From Haloprofundus salilacus (GTDB lineage: Archaea; Halobacteriota; Halobacteria; Halobacteriales; Haloferacaceae), in contig NZ_CP083723.1 of NCBI RefSeq assembly GCF_020150815.1, forward strand, positions 1-64,000: DNA of 64,000 nt, in the 5' to 3' direction. Every line of letters begins with the position of its first letter. Positions within the stretch are counted from its first letter, which is position 1. A program made the position numbers and the translations under genes. Of the stretch, positions 42,799 to 51,923 are shown in pieces. Under the pieces are notes generated by a model. It searched no databases. It was not told where the DNA came from and was given only the letters and a program-made list of their open reading frames with translations.

Positions 42799-45660
42799 CT
42801 ACGTCTCGTCGCCAGGCAGCGTAAACGAGAACGTCGCTCCCTCGCCGGGTTCGGAGTCGACCCAGATCTCTCCGCCATGACGCTCGACGATTCGCTGACA
42901 GAGCGCCAGACCGATACCGGTCCCGCTGTGCTCCTCGTGGTTGTGAAGCCGGTGAAAGATCTCGAAGATGCGGTCTGCGTCGTCGGGATCGATGCCGATC
43001 CCGTCGTCGTGAACCGAGATGCGCCAGTACGAACCCTCCCGCTCGGCGGTGATTCGGACGCGCGGCGGTTCGTCACCGCAGTACTCGAGCGCGTTGCTCA
43101 GCAGGTTCTGGAACACCTGGCGTAACTGGTTGGGGTCTCCGTCGACGCGGGGAAGCGACTCAGCCGCGATCTCGGCGTCGCTCTCCTCGATCTGGAGCCG
43201 AAGGTCGTCGCGCGCCTCCGAGAGAACGGTCTCCAACTCGACCTGCTCGAACTCGTTACCCTGCGTCTCGACCCGAGAGTATTCGAGCAAGCCGTTTATC
43301 ATCTCCCGCATCCGCTCGGCACCGCCGACGGCGAACTCGACGAACTCCCGGCCGTCCTCGTCGAGTTCGTCGGCGTACCGCTGTTCGATCAACTGCATGT
43401 AGCTCGATACCATGCGGAGTGGTTCCTGCAGGTCGTGGGAGGCCGCATAGGCGAACTGCTCTAAACGTTCGTTCGACTCTTCGAGTCGCCGTTGGTACGT
43501 TCTCCGTTCGGTGACGTCCTGGACGACGAGCATGCCCGCGTCGACCGCATCGCCGCTACTCCCGACCGGCAGCGTGTAGTTCGACAGCTGCCGGCCGCCG
43601 TACTCCAACTCGAACGCGTTCGACTCGCCGTCGAGAGCGGCCTCGAAGTAGGGTTCGACCTTCTCGGCGAGTCCCCCCGGATAGAGTTCGAAGATGCTTC
43701 GTCCGATCCTCTCCTCCGGGTCGATTCCCTCTTCCTTCAGGAGCTGGCCGCCGACGGCCGTATATCTCAGGTCTCCGTCGAACAGGGCGACTGCGCCGTT
43801 CGGGAAGTTTTCGGCGAGCGTCCGATAGCGGCGCTCCGACTCCTCGATCTTGCGCTGGTACTCCTTGCGCTCGGAGATGTCCCGGACGACGCCGATCTGC
43901 TCGGATTCGCCCCGCTCTGTTTCTATCGTCGCGAAGGTGCCCTCCGTCGGGACGCGGTCACCGTCCGCCGTCTGGATCATCGCTTCCATAGTGAGATCGG
44001 CCGCATCCCCGCCTGCTGCCGCCTCTTTTCGCTCCCTCGCCTCGGTAATCGTGTCTTCGTCGACGACGAGCGACGCGTGGGCGCCAACGAGCTCCTCTCG
44101 ACTGTACCCGGTCAGCTCCGCGTACGCTGCGTTGACCATCGTGAAGTATCCGTCGTCGTCTTTTACGTAGATGCCGTCCTCGACCGTCTCCACGATAGTC
44201 TCGTACTTCGAGAGGCTTCGCTCGCGGTCTTTGCGCTCGGTGACGTCGCGGAAGTATATCGAGAGACCCGATTCGGAGGGGTAGACGTTGAACTCCAGCC
44301 ACGCGGCGGTCCCCGACGAGTAGACCTCGAAGGTCACCGGCTCTTGGGTGTTCATCGCCCGCTCGAAGTTCTCCCGATAGACGTCTGCTGCATCGGGGAA
44401 CACCTCCCAAATCTCCCGGTTGAAAACCTCCTCCCGCGACAGCTGCATGATCTCGGCGGCCCGTTCGTTGAGGTGCGTGAACCGCCAGTCGTCGTCGAGC
44501 GCGTAGAACGCGTCGGAGATCCGACCGAGAATCTCGCTCAGTTCGGTTTCCAACTCAGTCTTCTGTTTTTCGAGCTGTCGCTCCCGCTGTTTTTGCTCAG
44601 AGATGTCGTCGACGGCGGCGACGACACGGTCGCCGTCGTCCGACTCCTCGTCATCAAACCCTCCGTCGTTCGGCGTTCCGTCGTCAGACTCCCCGCCGTC
44701 GGACCCCTCGTCGAGCGGAGCGGCGTCGATAGAGAGCCACCGGCGAGTGCCGTCCGGAAACTCGATCTGACACTGGAACCGATGGACGGACTCGCCGGTT
44801 TCGACGACCCGTTTCCACGGCAACTCTTCGATCGGAATCGGCTCTCCTTCAGCGTCGTAGACGTCCGCCGGTGCGAGACTGTACTCGGGGAGGTCGGACG
44901 TTTCGAGACCGTGACGCGTGAGCAACCGCGAGTTCGCCCGGACGAGCCGGCCGTCGGGGTCGAAGACGCCGATGCTCACCGGCGCAGTTTCGAGAATCCG
45001 TTCGGTCAGGTCGCGCTCTTCGCGGAGCGATTGTTCGTATTCGCGCCGCTCGGTCATATCGCGGGTGACCTTCGTGAATCCCCGGAGCTCACCGTCGTCG
45101 TCTCTGATGGCGGTGATGGTGACGTTCGCCCAGAACTTCGAGCCGTCGTTACGAACCCGCCAGCCTTCGTCTACAGTACGACCGTCGGCCACTGCCGCGG
45201 CGAGATTCTGTTCGGGAACCCGCTTCTCGACGTCGTCGTCGGTGTAGAACTTCGAGAAGTGCTCGCCAACGATTTCGTCCCCTCGGTATCCCTTGATTCG
45301 ACCAGCCCCTTCGTTCCAGCTAGCGATGGTTCCGTCCGGTTCGAGCATGAAGATGGCGTAGTCCTTGACCGCGCTCACGAAGGCTCGGAACTCCGTTCGC
45401 TCGGACTCCGCGGCGGCCGACTGACGCTCCTCTCCCGGACGCCACCAGACTCGACTTCCCCCAGCTATCTCCGTCGACTGCAGATCACCGCGGTCCGTGA
45501 GCTCCTCGAGCGTCTGTTCTGCGGTCTGTCGAGAGCAGTCGAGGCGCTCGGCGACGGTCGCGGCAGTTACCGGTTGAGACGGCTTCTCTAACTGTGTGAA
45601 GAGGTCCCGGACCTCCTCACGTATCACGTCCGGAGTTGGGCCAGGCATCCCCATGAGCAC
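42799..45660 (-). CDS. Sensor histidine kinase with N-terminal HTH and five PAS domains
   Basis: A 953 aa soluble kinase. The N-terminal winged helix (about 10-75: VTAATVAERLDCSRQTAEQT) is followed by about five PAS domains: near 88-205, 215-360 (with a Gly/Asp/Ser-rich acidic insert near 325-350), 370-480, 485-610 and 615-725. Then HisKA YAASHDLQEPLRMV with the phospho-accepting His near 741, and HATPase_c with NALEYCGDEPP, DDGIGIDP and GTGIGLALCQ. There are no membrane segments, so it senses cytoplasmic signals such as redox or ligands. ATGs at residues 1, 3 and 5 are alternatives. No receiver gene is adjacent, as usual for haloarchaeal orphan kinases. Confidence 0.92.
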   Translation of the reverse strand: MLMGMPGPTPDVIREEVRDLFTQLEKPSQPVTAATVAERLDCSRQTAEQTLEELTDRGDLQSTEIAGGSRVWWRPGEERQSAAAESERTEFRAFVSAVKDYAIFMLEPDGTIASWNEGAGRIKGYRGDEIVGEHFSKFYTDDDVEKRVPEQNLAAAVADGRTVDEGWRVRNDGSKFWANVTITAIRDDDGELRGFTKVTRDMTERREYEQSLREERDLTERILETAPVSIGVFDPDGRLVRANSRLLTRHGLETSDLPEYSLAPADVYDAEGEPIPIEELPWKRVVETGESVHRFQCQIEFPDGTRRWLSIDAAPLDEGSDGGESDDGTPNDGGFDDEESDDGDRVVAAVDDISEQKQRERQLEKQKTELETELSEILGRISDAFYALDDDWRFTHLNERAAEIMQLSREEVFNREIWEVFPDAADVYRENFERAMNTQEPVTFEVYSSGTAAWLEFNVYPSESGLSIYFRDVTERKDRERSLSKYETIVETVEDGIYVKDDDGYFTMVNAAYAELTGYSREELVGAHASLVVDEDTITEARERKEAAAGGDAADLTMEAMIQTADGDRVPTEGTFATIETERGESEQIGVVRDISERKEYQRKIEESERRYRTLAENFPNGAVALFDGDLRYTAVGGQLLKEEGIDPEERIGRSIFELYPGGLAEKVEPYFEAALDGESNAFELEYGGRQLSNYTLPVGSSGDAVDAGMLVVQDVTERRTYQRRLEESNERLEQFAYAASHDLQEPLRMVSSYMQLIEQRYADELDEDGREFVEFAVGGAERMREMINGLLEYSRVETQGNEFEQVELETVLSEARDDLRLQIEESDAEIAAESLPRVDGDPNQLRQVFQNLLSNALEYCGDEPPRVRITAEREGSYWRISVHDDGIGIDPDDADRIFEIFHRLHNHEEHSGTGIGLALCQRIVERHGGEIWVDSEPGEGATFSFTLPGDET

Positions 45661-45728
45661 CCCCTCTCACCAAGAACTTATAAACGGTAGTGTCTGAAGA
45701 GACCGAGTGGTCCCGTACGAGTGTCGGC

Positions 45729-46748
45729 TCACCACGGGAATAGCGGCGGGAGGCGAAGCGCCACTTCCGACGCGGTCAGTTCGTCACCGTCCTCGCCGTA
45801 CGTCATCGCCGGAAACGGCCCGAACGAGGTGGCGTGGTCGACGTACTGCTCGTAGCCCGACTCGGTGTGCGGGGAGAACGGCGACCGGAGGTCCTGCTCC
45901 TCCAGCGCCCACTGGCCGAACCGCTCGTTGGCGTTCTCGTTTTCACGCCACTCGCCGCCCGAGAGACGACTTCCCTCCTCGAACTCGGTCTCGTCGCGCT
46001 TTCGCTCGTCGACGTAGAGGTAGTGCTTGGGGTACGGACTGGCATCCCAGACGCGGGCGAGGTTCGTCCCGTCGGCCATCACCGCGAGTTCGAGGAACGT
46101 GTACATCGTCGGCGGCTGGACGACGAACGCGGGCACCACCTCCACGTCCATCCCCGTCGTCTCCAAGAACTCGACCGGGCCGAGTTCGTAGAACTTCTCG
46201 CGCATTATCTCGATGTACGTGTCGCTCCCACCGAAGAGGACGGAGGCGCGTACACCTCCGACGCCATCGACCTCCTCGCGCACGGCGTCGCTCTCGAACC
46301 GCTTGTTCGAGACGTCGGCTCGAAGCTTGTCCTTGCCGCCGAACCAGTCGAGGTCGTCGCGCTCGATGATCTCCCTGACGACGTTCTCCTCGGTTTCTTC
46401 CCCCTCGACGCCGACGTACGACGGCTTCTCGTCCGCGTTCGTTTCGAGGCTGACACTCTGCTCCACGATGTTCCGACCGTCGGGCGTCGAAAAGGAGAGC
46501 GCGATGTGGTTCGCGAGTCGGTACCGCCTGAGCCCTTCGTCGTACTCCGGGAGGTGCTTTCGCATCTCGTAGACGTCCTGCAGGTCGTCGGGGAGATCGG
46601 TCACGCCGTCGGCGACGAACCACGCGTCGAGACACTTGCCGTTGTAATCGGGCATCGCGCTGTCGAGGTCGTCGCCGCCCTCGGTGCTGTTCTCGCTATT
46701 GCCGGGCAGCAGCGTGACGGTCGTCGCCGACGTCGATCGCTCGACCAT
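45729..46748 (-). CDS. Hypothetical protein cotranscribed with a Tat-exported protein
   Basis: A 339 aa acidic protein from the ATG at 46748 (MVERSTSATTVTLLPGNSEN); an ATG three codons upstream also exists. No membrane or signal segment is clear. Patches include CLDAWFVADGVTDLPDDLQD, VRASVLFGGSDTYIEIMREK and ATSFGPFPAMTYGEDGDELT. I recognise no family. Its ATG overlaps the stop of the upstream gene (TGATG at 46746-46750), so the two are translationally coupled and probably work together. Confidence 0.72.
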   Translation of the reverse strand: MVERSTSATTVTLLPGNSENSTEGGDDLDSAMPDYNGKCLDAWFVADGVTDLPDDLQDVYEMRKHLPEYDEGLRRYRLANHIALSFSTPDGRNIVEQSVSLETNADEKPSYVGVEGEETEENVVREIIERDDLDWFGGKDKLRADVSNKRFESDAVREEVDGVGGVRASVLFGGSDTYIEIMREKFYELGPVEFLETTGMDVEVVPAFVVQPPTMYTFLELAVMADGTNLARVWDASPYPKHYLYVDERKRDETEFEEGSRLSGGEWRENENANERFGQWALEEQDLRSPFSPHTESGYEQYVDHATSFGPFPAMTYGEDGDELTASEVALRLPPLFPW

Positions 46749-47635
46749 CAGGACCACCCCCCTCCGAGTTTGATCTCGGTGTCTGCGATCGTGAGCCGGA
46801 ACCTGTCTTCAGCGAGGATTTCGAACTCGTACGGTTCGGTCGCGCCGTCGGCGAAGACGAACGCGCCCGCCTCCCCATCGTCGAATTTATCGGTCACCTC
46901 GGTTCGAACGTACGCGCCGTGGTCGAACTGGAGCGCTCGCATCGTCGCCGCGAGTCGGGCGCTCCCCACGGGGTCGACCGAGGCGGTCGCGCGGATGGCG
47001 TCGAAGACGACGCCGCCGCGGTACGCGAACGCGTCGTCCGGTGAATCGAGGCCGGTGTCGTCCGGATACCAGATAATTTCGAGACGGGAGACCGCGTCGA
47101 GGAGGTCGGTCTTCACGTCGCTCGCGTCCCAGTAGATGCGGCCCGGAACGGCCTGCGGGACCGTCACCGGGTCGGACTCGGCGACGACTTCAAGTTCCGA
47201 GTCCGCGTCGAGTGCGTCCGTCGGACGGTAGATGCGAAATCGGAAGGCAACGGGCGCGTCAGTGTCGTCGACGCGACCCGGCGCGACATCGGCGACGAAG
47301 TACGGGTACGACGAAAGTTCGAGCCCGGAGACCGGACGCGAAATCGACGGGGTCGGGTCGCCGTCGACGGCGACGTTGAGCGCGTACTCGCCTTCGGTGA
47401 CGGCGATCGGACGGTCGCCTCGGGCGACTCTCGAAAGCGCGAGGTCACCGTCAGTCCGCCATTCGTCGAGCGTCGACTCGAACGTGCCGAGCGAAAGGAC
47501 ATCGGTCAACTCGGTCAGGGTAGCGGCCGCCGGTGTCGACGTAATCGACCCGAGGGCGGTCGCGACGCCGGTTCCCGCAAACGCCGACAGCACAGTTCGG
47601 CGCGACATTCGGAGCAGCCTCTCGTCTTCAGGCAT
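46748..47635 (-). CDS. Tat-exported hypothetical protein
   Basis: A 295 aa protein with a twin-arginine signal MSRRTVLSAFAGTGVATALG near residues 10-30 and an Ala-rich cleavage region (TPAAATL). The mature part is beta-rich (ISRPVSGLELSSYPYFVADV, PVAFRFRIYRPTD, IIWYPDDTGLDSPDDAFAYR) and looks like a carbohydrate-binding or structural beta-sandwich domain. An ATG at residue 10 is an alternative start. Haloarchaea export many folded proteins by Tat. It is cotranscribed with the next gene. Confidence 0.78.
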   Translation of the reverse strand: MPEDERLLRMSRRTVLSAFAGTGVATALGSITSTPAAATLTELTDVLSLGTFESTLDEWRTDGDLALSRVARGDRPIAVTEGEYALNVAVDGDPTPSISRPVSGLELSSYPYFVADVAPGRVDDTDAPVAFRFRIYRPTDALDADSELEVVAESDPVTVPQAVPGRIYWDASDVKTDLLDAVSRLEIIWYPDDTGLDSPDDAFAYRGGVVFDAIRATASVDPVGSARLAATMRALQFDHGAYVRTEVTDKFDDGEAGAFVFADGATEPYEFEILAEDRFRLTIADTEIKLGGGWS

Positions 47636-47748
47636 CGTACGAGCAGTGAATTTCGGGGTCCTATGAATCTTGTTAGGTGCTATTCAAACTCTCGAAGAGT
47701 GGTAAGTTCGCTAACTGATATTCTCGATGGAGAGGGCAGGATAGTCGA

Positions 47749-48540
47749 CTAGTCGTACTGGGAGGGTACGTCGTTCGTCTCGCCGGCAAGCGTCGTGTTG
47801 ACGATGACGCCGATCATGAGTATGGCCGCGGCGACATAGAGGCTCGTGAGAATGATGATGATACCGCTGAGGACGCCATAAATCGCGTACTGAGCCGCGT
47901 TCACCGCGTAGAGCTGGATGACCGACAGTAGTATCGACCAGCCGACGGCAGCAGTGAGAGCCCCGGGAACGGCTCCCGACCACGAAGTCACGACTCGCGA
48001 CGGGACGTAGTACATCGGGAGAAACGCGCCCGTGAGCGCGACGAGCAGGACGATTGACCCGACAACTCCGACGAGAGAAGTAGCCGGCAGAAGTGCGAAG
48101 AGCGCGCTCGTGACGATAATCATGGTGATTGCGAGGCTGAAGGAGACGAGCGTCGTGACCGCATCACGAAGTTGCTCGGTGAGCGACCGCTCGTCCGCAT
48201 TCTCGATGCGTTCGACTACAGCCAGAAACCCGACCGCGATGTTTGCCCCGCCCCAGGCGAGGACGACGATTGCGAACACGCCTGCTCCGGTCCGTCCCGA
48301 GACTTCGGTCATCGCTTCGTACACTAACCCCTGGGCTTCACCCGTGAGAAACTGCGGTGTCGTCGTATAAATCTCGACCGCGAGATTCTCACCGATGATT
48401 GCAAACACTAACACTAAGAGTGGAATGAACGAGACGAACGCGTAGTAGGCGACTGCGCCCGCCGGATATTTTATCTCCTCGTCATTTGCGACTCGTGCCA
48501 CGGCGATAGCGACACCGAGTGCGTTCGCCATCCGTCCCAT
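47749..48540 (-). CDS. YihY/BrkB family membrane protein
   Basis: A 263 aa protein with about seven helices. The family start motif is YPAGAVAYYAFVSFIPLLVL near residue 25, then LAWGGANIAVGFLAVVERI near 93, and LPMYYVPSRVVTSWSGAVPG near 175. The family was once taken for RNase BN; its real role, probably in envelope transport, is unknown. It is a single gene between the Tat protein and HalOD1 genes. Confidence 0.9.
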   Translation of the reverse strand: MGRMANALGVAIAVARVANDEEIKYPAGAVAYYAFVSFIPLLVLVFAIIGENLAVEIYTTTPQFLTGEAQGLVYEAMTEVSGRTGAGVFAIVVLAWGGANIAVGFLAVVERIENADERSLTEQLRDAVTTLVSFSLAITMIIVTSALFALLPATSLVGVVGSIVLLVALTGAFLPMYYVPSRVVTSWSGAVPGALTAAVGWSILLSVIQLYAVNAAQYAIYGVLSGIIIILTSLYVAAAILMIGVIVNTTLAGETNDVPSQYD

Positions 48541-48600
48541 AGGGTGGTAGGTGTGTCTACGAACAAAGAGATTGTATTCGGCTGCGCTCGGGGAACCCGG

Positions 48601-48930
48601 TTACCGATCGAGTGCTGCGACGGTAACGTCACCGCGGCTCGAAACGTCCACTTGGCAACCGTCGTACAAGAAACACACCTCGACGGGTCGTTTCCGAGAC
48701 GGCGCCACGAGGTCGGTTAGCGCTTCGGGGTCGATGACATCAAACAGCGGCGGCAGAGCGGTGATGTCGCGATCCGTGACGGTCGCCACGCTTTCGACGA
48801 TCGCAAGGACGACCGAGTTGGGGTCCCCGTCAAATCTGGCGTGGACCGCTTCACACCCAGGATCGAGGCCTACATCGCCGCCGAAAGAGAGTCTCGTGGA
48901 CGAATCAGATTGCTTCTTGGTCGCGCACAT
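48601..48930 (-). CDS. HalOD1 output-domain protein
   Basis: A 109 aa protein that is almost entirely the haloarchaeal output domain HalOD1: SVVLAIVESVATVTDRDITA, LPPLFDVIDPEALTDLV, then VEVCFLYDGCQVDVSSRGDV. HalOD1 domains occur alone or at the end of response regulators and are thought to act in signal output. It lies 47 bp after the end of the Bat-type regulator gene, codirectional, so the two could share a pathway. Confidence 0.85.
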   Translation of the reverse strand: MCATKKQSDSSTRLSFGGDVGLDPGCEAVHARFDGDPNSVVLAIVESVATVTDRDITALPPLFDVIDPEALTDLVAPSRKRPVEVCFLYDGCQVDVSSRGDVTVAALDR

Positions 48931-48977
48931 GTTTCGTTACTAAGCGACTCAGCGTGGTAAGGGGAGACGCTGACTAG

Positions 48978-50120
48978 TCAGCGTGCGTTTTCGCCGGACT
49001 TTTCGAACAAGTATTCGAAGACGGTCTGCTGGGCCTTGCGAATATGCTGGTTGAACGTCTGTCGCGTCACACCAAAATTGTCCGCCAGGTCGTCACCGGT
49101 AGTCGTCCGTGGCGTGTCGAAGTAGCCGCTGAAGTAGGCGGCGTCGAGGGCGGTCATCTGTCGGTCGGTGAGCGCGTCGGCGACGACATCGTACAGCAGA
49201 TGCGGCGAGTAGACGAGCTCCTCGGATACCAGTTCGACGTCGGGGTGGAAGCGCCGAATACCGGCAGCGGCCTGCCGGGGATCTACGTCGCCCGGCAGCT
49301 CTCCGAGGAACCGGACCTCGTCAGCAGCGATGACGATGGCGCGGGCACGACCGCCGAGCGACGGGAAGATTTCGGAGACCGTCGCCGACTTCGAGCGGGC
49401 TTCGAGACGACTGTACCCGTTGGTCGTGCTGAGCAAGCGTACCTCGAAGTAGTGGGGTACCTCTTCGACGGCGTTGACGAACTCTCTCGCCGAGAGGTCG
49501 GCCGTCCCCATGTACTGGACGGTCTTCCCGTCCGGCACCGAGATGATTGAGTCGATCTCGATTCGCATCTCGCCGGAATCTCTGCGAAGCGAGGGCGGGA
49601 CGGCAGACTGATTCGCGCGGAACTCAAGGCGTCGCACTTGCTCGCTTGTCAACCGCTCCTCGCGGCGTTTCAACCCCGTTATGTCTTCGAACGAGACGAC
49701 GACGTATTCGACTTCGCCCGCTTCGTTCACGAGGGGGGACGAGTTACTCGACAGCCACCGCTCGGAGCCGTCCGGAAGCTCGATCCAGTGTTCGAATCCG
49801 AAATCGGGTTTCCCCGTCTCGAAGACGCGCGTGACCGGGTGTTCGTCGACGGAGACGGGCGTCCCATCGTCGTGAGACATCTTCCAGTCGGATTGCTCGT
49901 AGGTTCGGCTGGTGATCGCCTCGACCGTCATCCCGAGCGTCTGTGTCGCACGCTCGTTCGCGAAGACGAGAGCCCCTGTCGGTCCAACCACGACGATACT
50001 GATCGGACTCACGTCGAACACCCGTTCAGCGAAATCCGCGGGTAGCATTCGCTGCGGTTCGCTCGTCCGACAGTCGTCGGCCGATTCCTCGCGACGGTCG
50101 GTCGGCGGCGGTTCCGTCAC
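48978..50120 (-). CDS. Bat-type transcriptional regulator (PAS plus HTH-10)
   Basis: A 380 aa regulator with a PAS domain (about 25-150: FDVSPISIVVVGPTGALVFA and WLSSNSSPLV), a bacterio-opsin-activator-type middle domain (about 180-300), and a C-terminal HTH-10 domain with LTDRQMTALDAAYFSGYFDT and DLADNFGVTRQTFNQHIRKA. Such proteins activate genes in response to light, redox or metabolites. It lies between the eut operon and HalOD1 on the same strand, so control of eut is possible but unproven. Confidence 0.9.
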   Translation of the reverse strand: MTEPPPTDRREESADDCRTSEPQRMLPADFAERVFDVSPISIVVVGPTGALVFANERATQTLGMTVEAITSRTYEQSDWKMSHDDGTPVSVDEHPVTRVFETGKPDFGFEHWIELPDGSERWLSSNSSPLVNEAGEVEYVVVSFEDITGLKRREERLTSEQVRRLEFRANQSAVPPSLRRDSGEMRIEIDSIISVPDGKTVQYMGTADLSAREFVNAVEEVPHYFEVRLLSTTNGYSRLEARSKSATVSEIFPSLGGRARAIVIAADEVRFLGELPGDVDPRQAAAGIRRFHPDVELVSEELVYSPHLLYDVVADALTDRQMTALDAAYFSGYFDTPRTTTGDDLADNFGVTRQTFNQHIRKAQQTVFEYLFEKSGENAR

Positions 50121-50440
50121 CGCCGCACCGTCTCTTCAGTGACTCGGCGGTCCGTCCGCTCGCAACGGTGACTGCGAGCGGTGCGTTCCACGCACGGCGT
50201 GCGTACGCGATTGCCGCGGCGGTCGAAGGGCGTTCCGCCGAATCGGTGTGGGACCATATCTTCAGTACGTTGTCAGTGGATAAGTGTGTTCTAGCGGCGG
50301 TGTTCGTGGAGTATGTCCGGAAAAAGAGGATTTCGACGAGGCCGGTTTCGGAAATTCGCCAACGGATTCATCAACGGTGACTTCGCGTACAAGTTCGTCT
50401 TCCTCGCCGGTCCGCCGCTCGATATCGCCGTCCTCCGTCG
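50121..50440. other. 320 bp with no clear gene between eutA and the Bat-type regulator
   Basis: Short frames on both strands lack family signs and biased codons. The middle (about 50250-50330) is AT-richer and probably holds the promoter of the minus-strand regulator gene. Confidence 0.5.
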
Positions 50441-51910
50441 TCAACCGCCGAACGCGAGCGACTTCACGACGACAGGGACCGTCTGGCCGGTCACGACCGG
50501 TTCGCCGATGTCGAGGTAGTCGCCGTCACGCGCGGCGACTTCGTCGACGACGACGAGCGGTGCGGCCGTGTTGCACGCGGCGGCCAACTGCTGGCCGAGC
50601 GCCTTCGCGCAGTTCTGTCTCGTGAGCACGATGCGGGGGTAGTCGCTCGCGAAACACCGCCCGTACGCCTCGTCGACCGCTCGCGCCACCAGCTTCATTC
50701 GGTCGTAGCTCAGCGGCGAAATCGACGGCAGCGACAGCACGAACGGCGTCTCGTCGTTTAGCTCGTACAGTTCGATTCCGCGTTCGATGCAGCGTTGTAC
50801 GCGCCTCGCGACGGCGTCGCGGTCGTGGTCGGGCCCGACGGCGGGGCCCTCGACGACCGGGAGGTTCCGCAGCGGGAGCGCCGACTCGTCGATGTGGGTC
50901 GTCGTCCCGCTGAACGACGTCGTCTGCGTGCCGACGCCGACGACCGTCGCCCTGATGTCCTCGTCGGGTCGACGGACGCGCAGCGACCGTTCGTCGAGCC
51001 GCCTTCGAATCGCCGCCGCGAGGACGACGCCGAAGTCGTCGAAGGCGAACCGAGCGTCGTCGGTCGTTTCGTCGTCCGGACGCGGCTCGGGCGTCGAGAT
51101 CAGGCGGCCGACGCCGCCGCTGAACACGACACTGTCGACGTCCACCGCGGCGTACTCGCTCGGCCCGATGGTGAGCGATTCAGTCTCCGGCGAGAGCGGC
51201 GACCCGTCTATCGTGTCGAATACGGCGTCTGCCATCGCCGTCGCGAGTCGGCGCAGGTCGTCGTCGGTCGGCCGTGCCCCGATGTCGATGTCGAGGTCGT
51301 GGTTCGCGACGAGTCGGGCCGCCGGCTCGGAGACGTGCGTCACGCGCCCCGACCGGTCGAAGCGGAGGAGTCTGCCGCCGACGGAGAGACACCGCGTCTC
51401 GACGACGTCGTCGCCCGAGAACAGACACATGTTGATGGTGCCGCCGCCGACGTCGACGTTAAGTACCGTCTCCCGGCTCTCTGCGGCCTGTGCCGCGGCT
51501 CCAGAGCCCTTCCCGGCCAACACCGCCTCCAGTTGGGGGCCCGCAGCCGCGACGACGAACTCGCCTGCGCTGTCCGCGATCTGTGTGACAAGCGCCTCGG
51601 CATTCTCCTTGTACGATGACTCTCCAGTGACGATGACCGCGCCGCTGTCGATCTCGGCGGCCGAGTAGCCCGCCGCTTCGAGTTCCGACTCGACGAGGTC
51701 GGAGACCGCGTCGGTGTCGAGCGTTCGCCGATCCAGAAGCGGCGTCTCGTGGATCTCTCCTCGATGGACGACGGTCGTCTCGGCGATATCGACGGCAACG
51801 GCGCCGACGCCGGACCGCTCGAGCGCCAGTTCGCTGACGACGACCTGGGTCGTCGTCGTCCCGATGTCGATGCCAACGCTGGTCAGCGTCGGTGGGGTGC
51901 TCTCGGACAT
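50441..51910 (-). CDS. eutA: Ethanolamine ammonia-lyase reactivating factor EutA
   Basis: Reactivates ethanolamine ammonia-lyase by exchanging damaged cobalamin for intact adenosylcobalamin using ATP. The 489 aa sequence from the ATG at 51910 (MSESTPPTLTSVGIDIGTTT) has the actin-like ATPase motifs GIDIGTTTTQVVVSE and NVDVGGGTINMCLF. Typical later motifs are SGGVGRLI and VGVGTQTTSFSG. The start 11 codons upstream would overlap eutC and was not used. It is the last gene of eutB-eutC-eutA, 13 bp after eutC. Confidence 0.93.
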   Translation of the reverse strand: MSESTPPTLTSVGIDIGTTTTQVVVSELALERSGVGAVAVDIAETTVVHRGEIHETPLLDRRTLDTDAVSDLVESELEAAGYSAAEIDSGAVIVTGESSYKENAEALVTQIADSAGEFVVAAAGPQLEAVLAGKGSGAAAQAAESRETVLNVDVGGGTINMCLFSGDDVVETRCLSVGGRLLRFDRSGRVTHVSEPAARLVANHDLDIDIGARPTDDDLRRLATAMADAVFDTIDGSPLSPETESLTIGPSEYAAVDVDSVVFSGGVGRLISTPEPRPDDETTDDARFAFDDFGVVLAAAIRRRLDERSLRVRRPDEDIRATVVGVGTQTTSFSGTTTHIDESALPLRNLPVVEGPAVGPDHDRDAVARRVQRCIERGIELYELNDETPFVLSLPSISPLSYDRMKLVARAVDEAYGRCFASDYPRIVLTRQNCAKALGQQLAAACNTAAPLVVVDEVAARDGDYLDIGEPVVTGQTVPVVVKSLAFGG

Positions 51911-51923
51911 GGACGGCTCCGTC

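Noticed and set aside
43492-45591. 699-codon plus-strand frame opposite the histidine kinase
   Set aside because: No domain, biased composition; shadow of the multi-PAS kinase.
50313-50519. 68-codon plus-strand frame next to eutA
   Set aside because: Overlaps the eutA 3' end and lacks coding bias beyond its first 25 codons.
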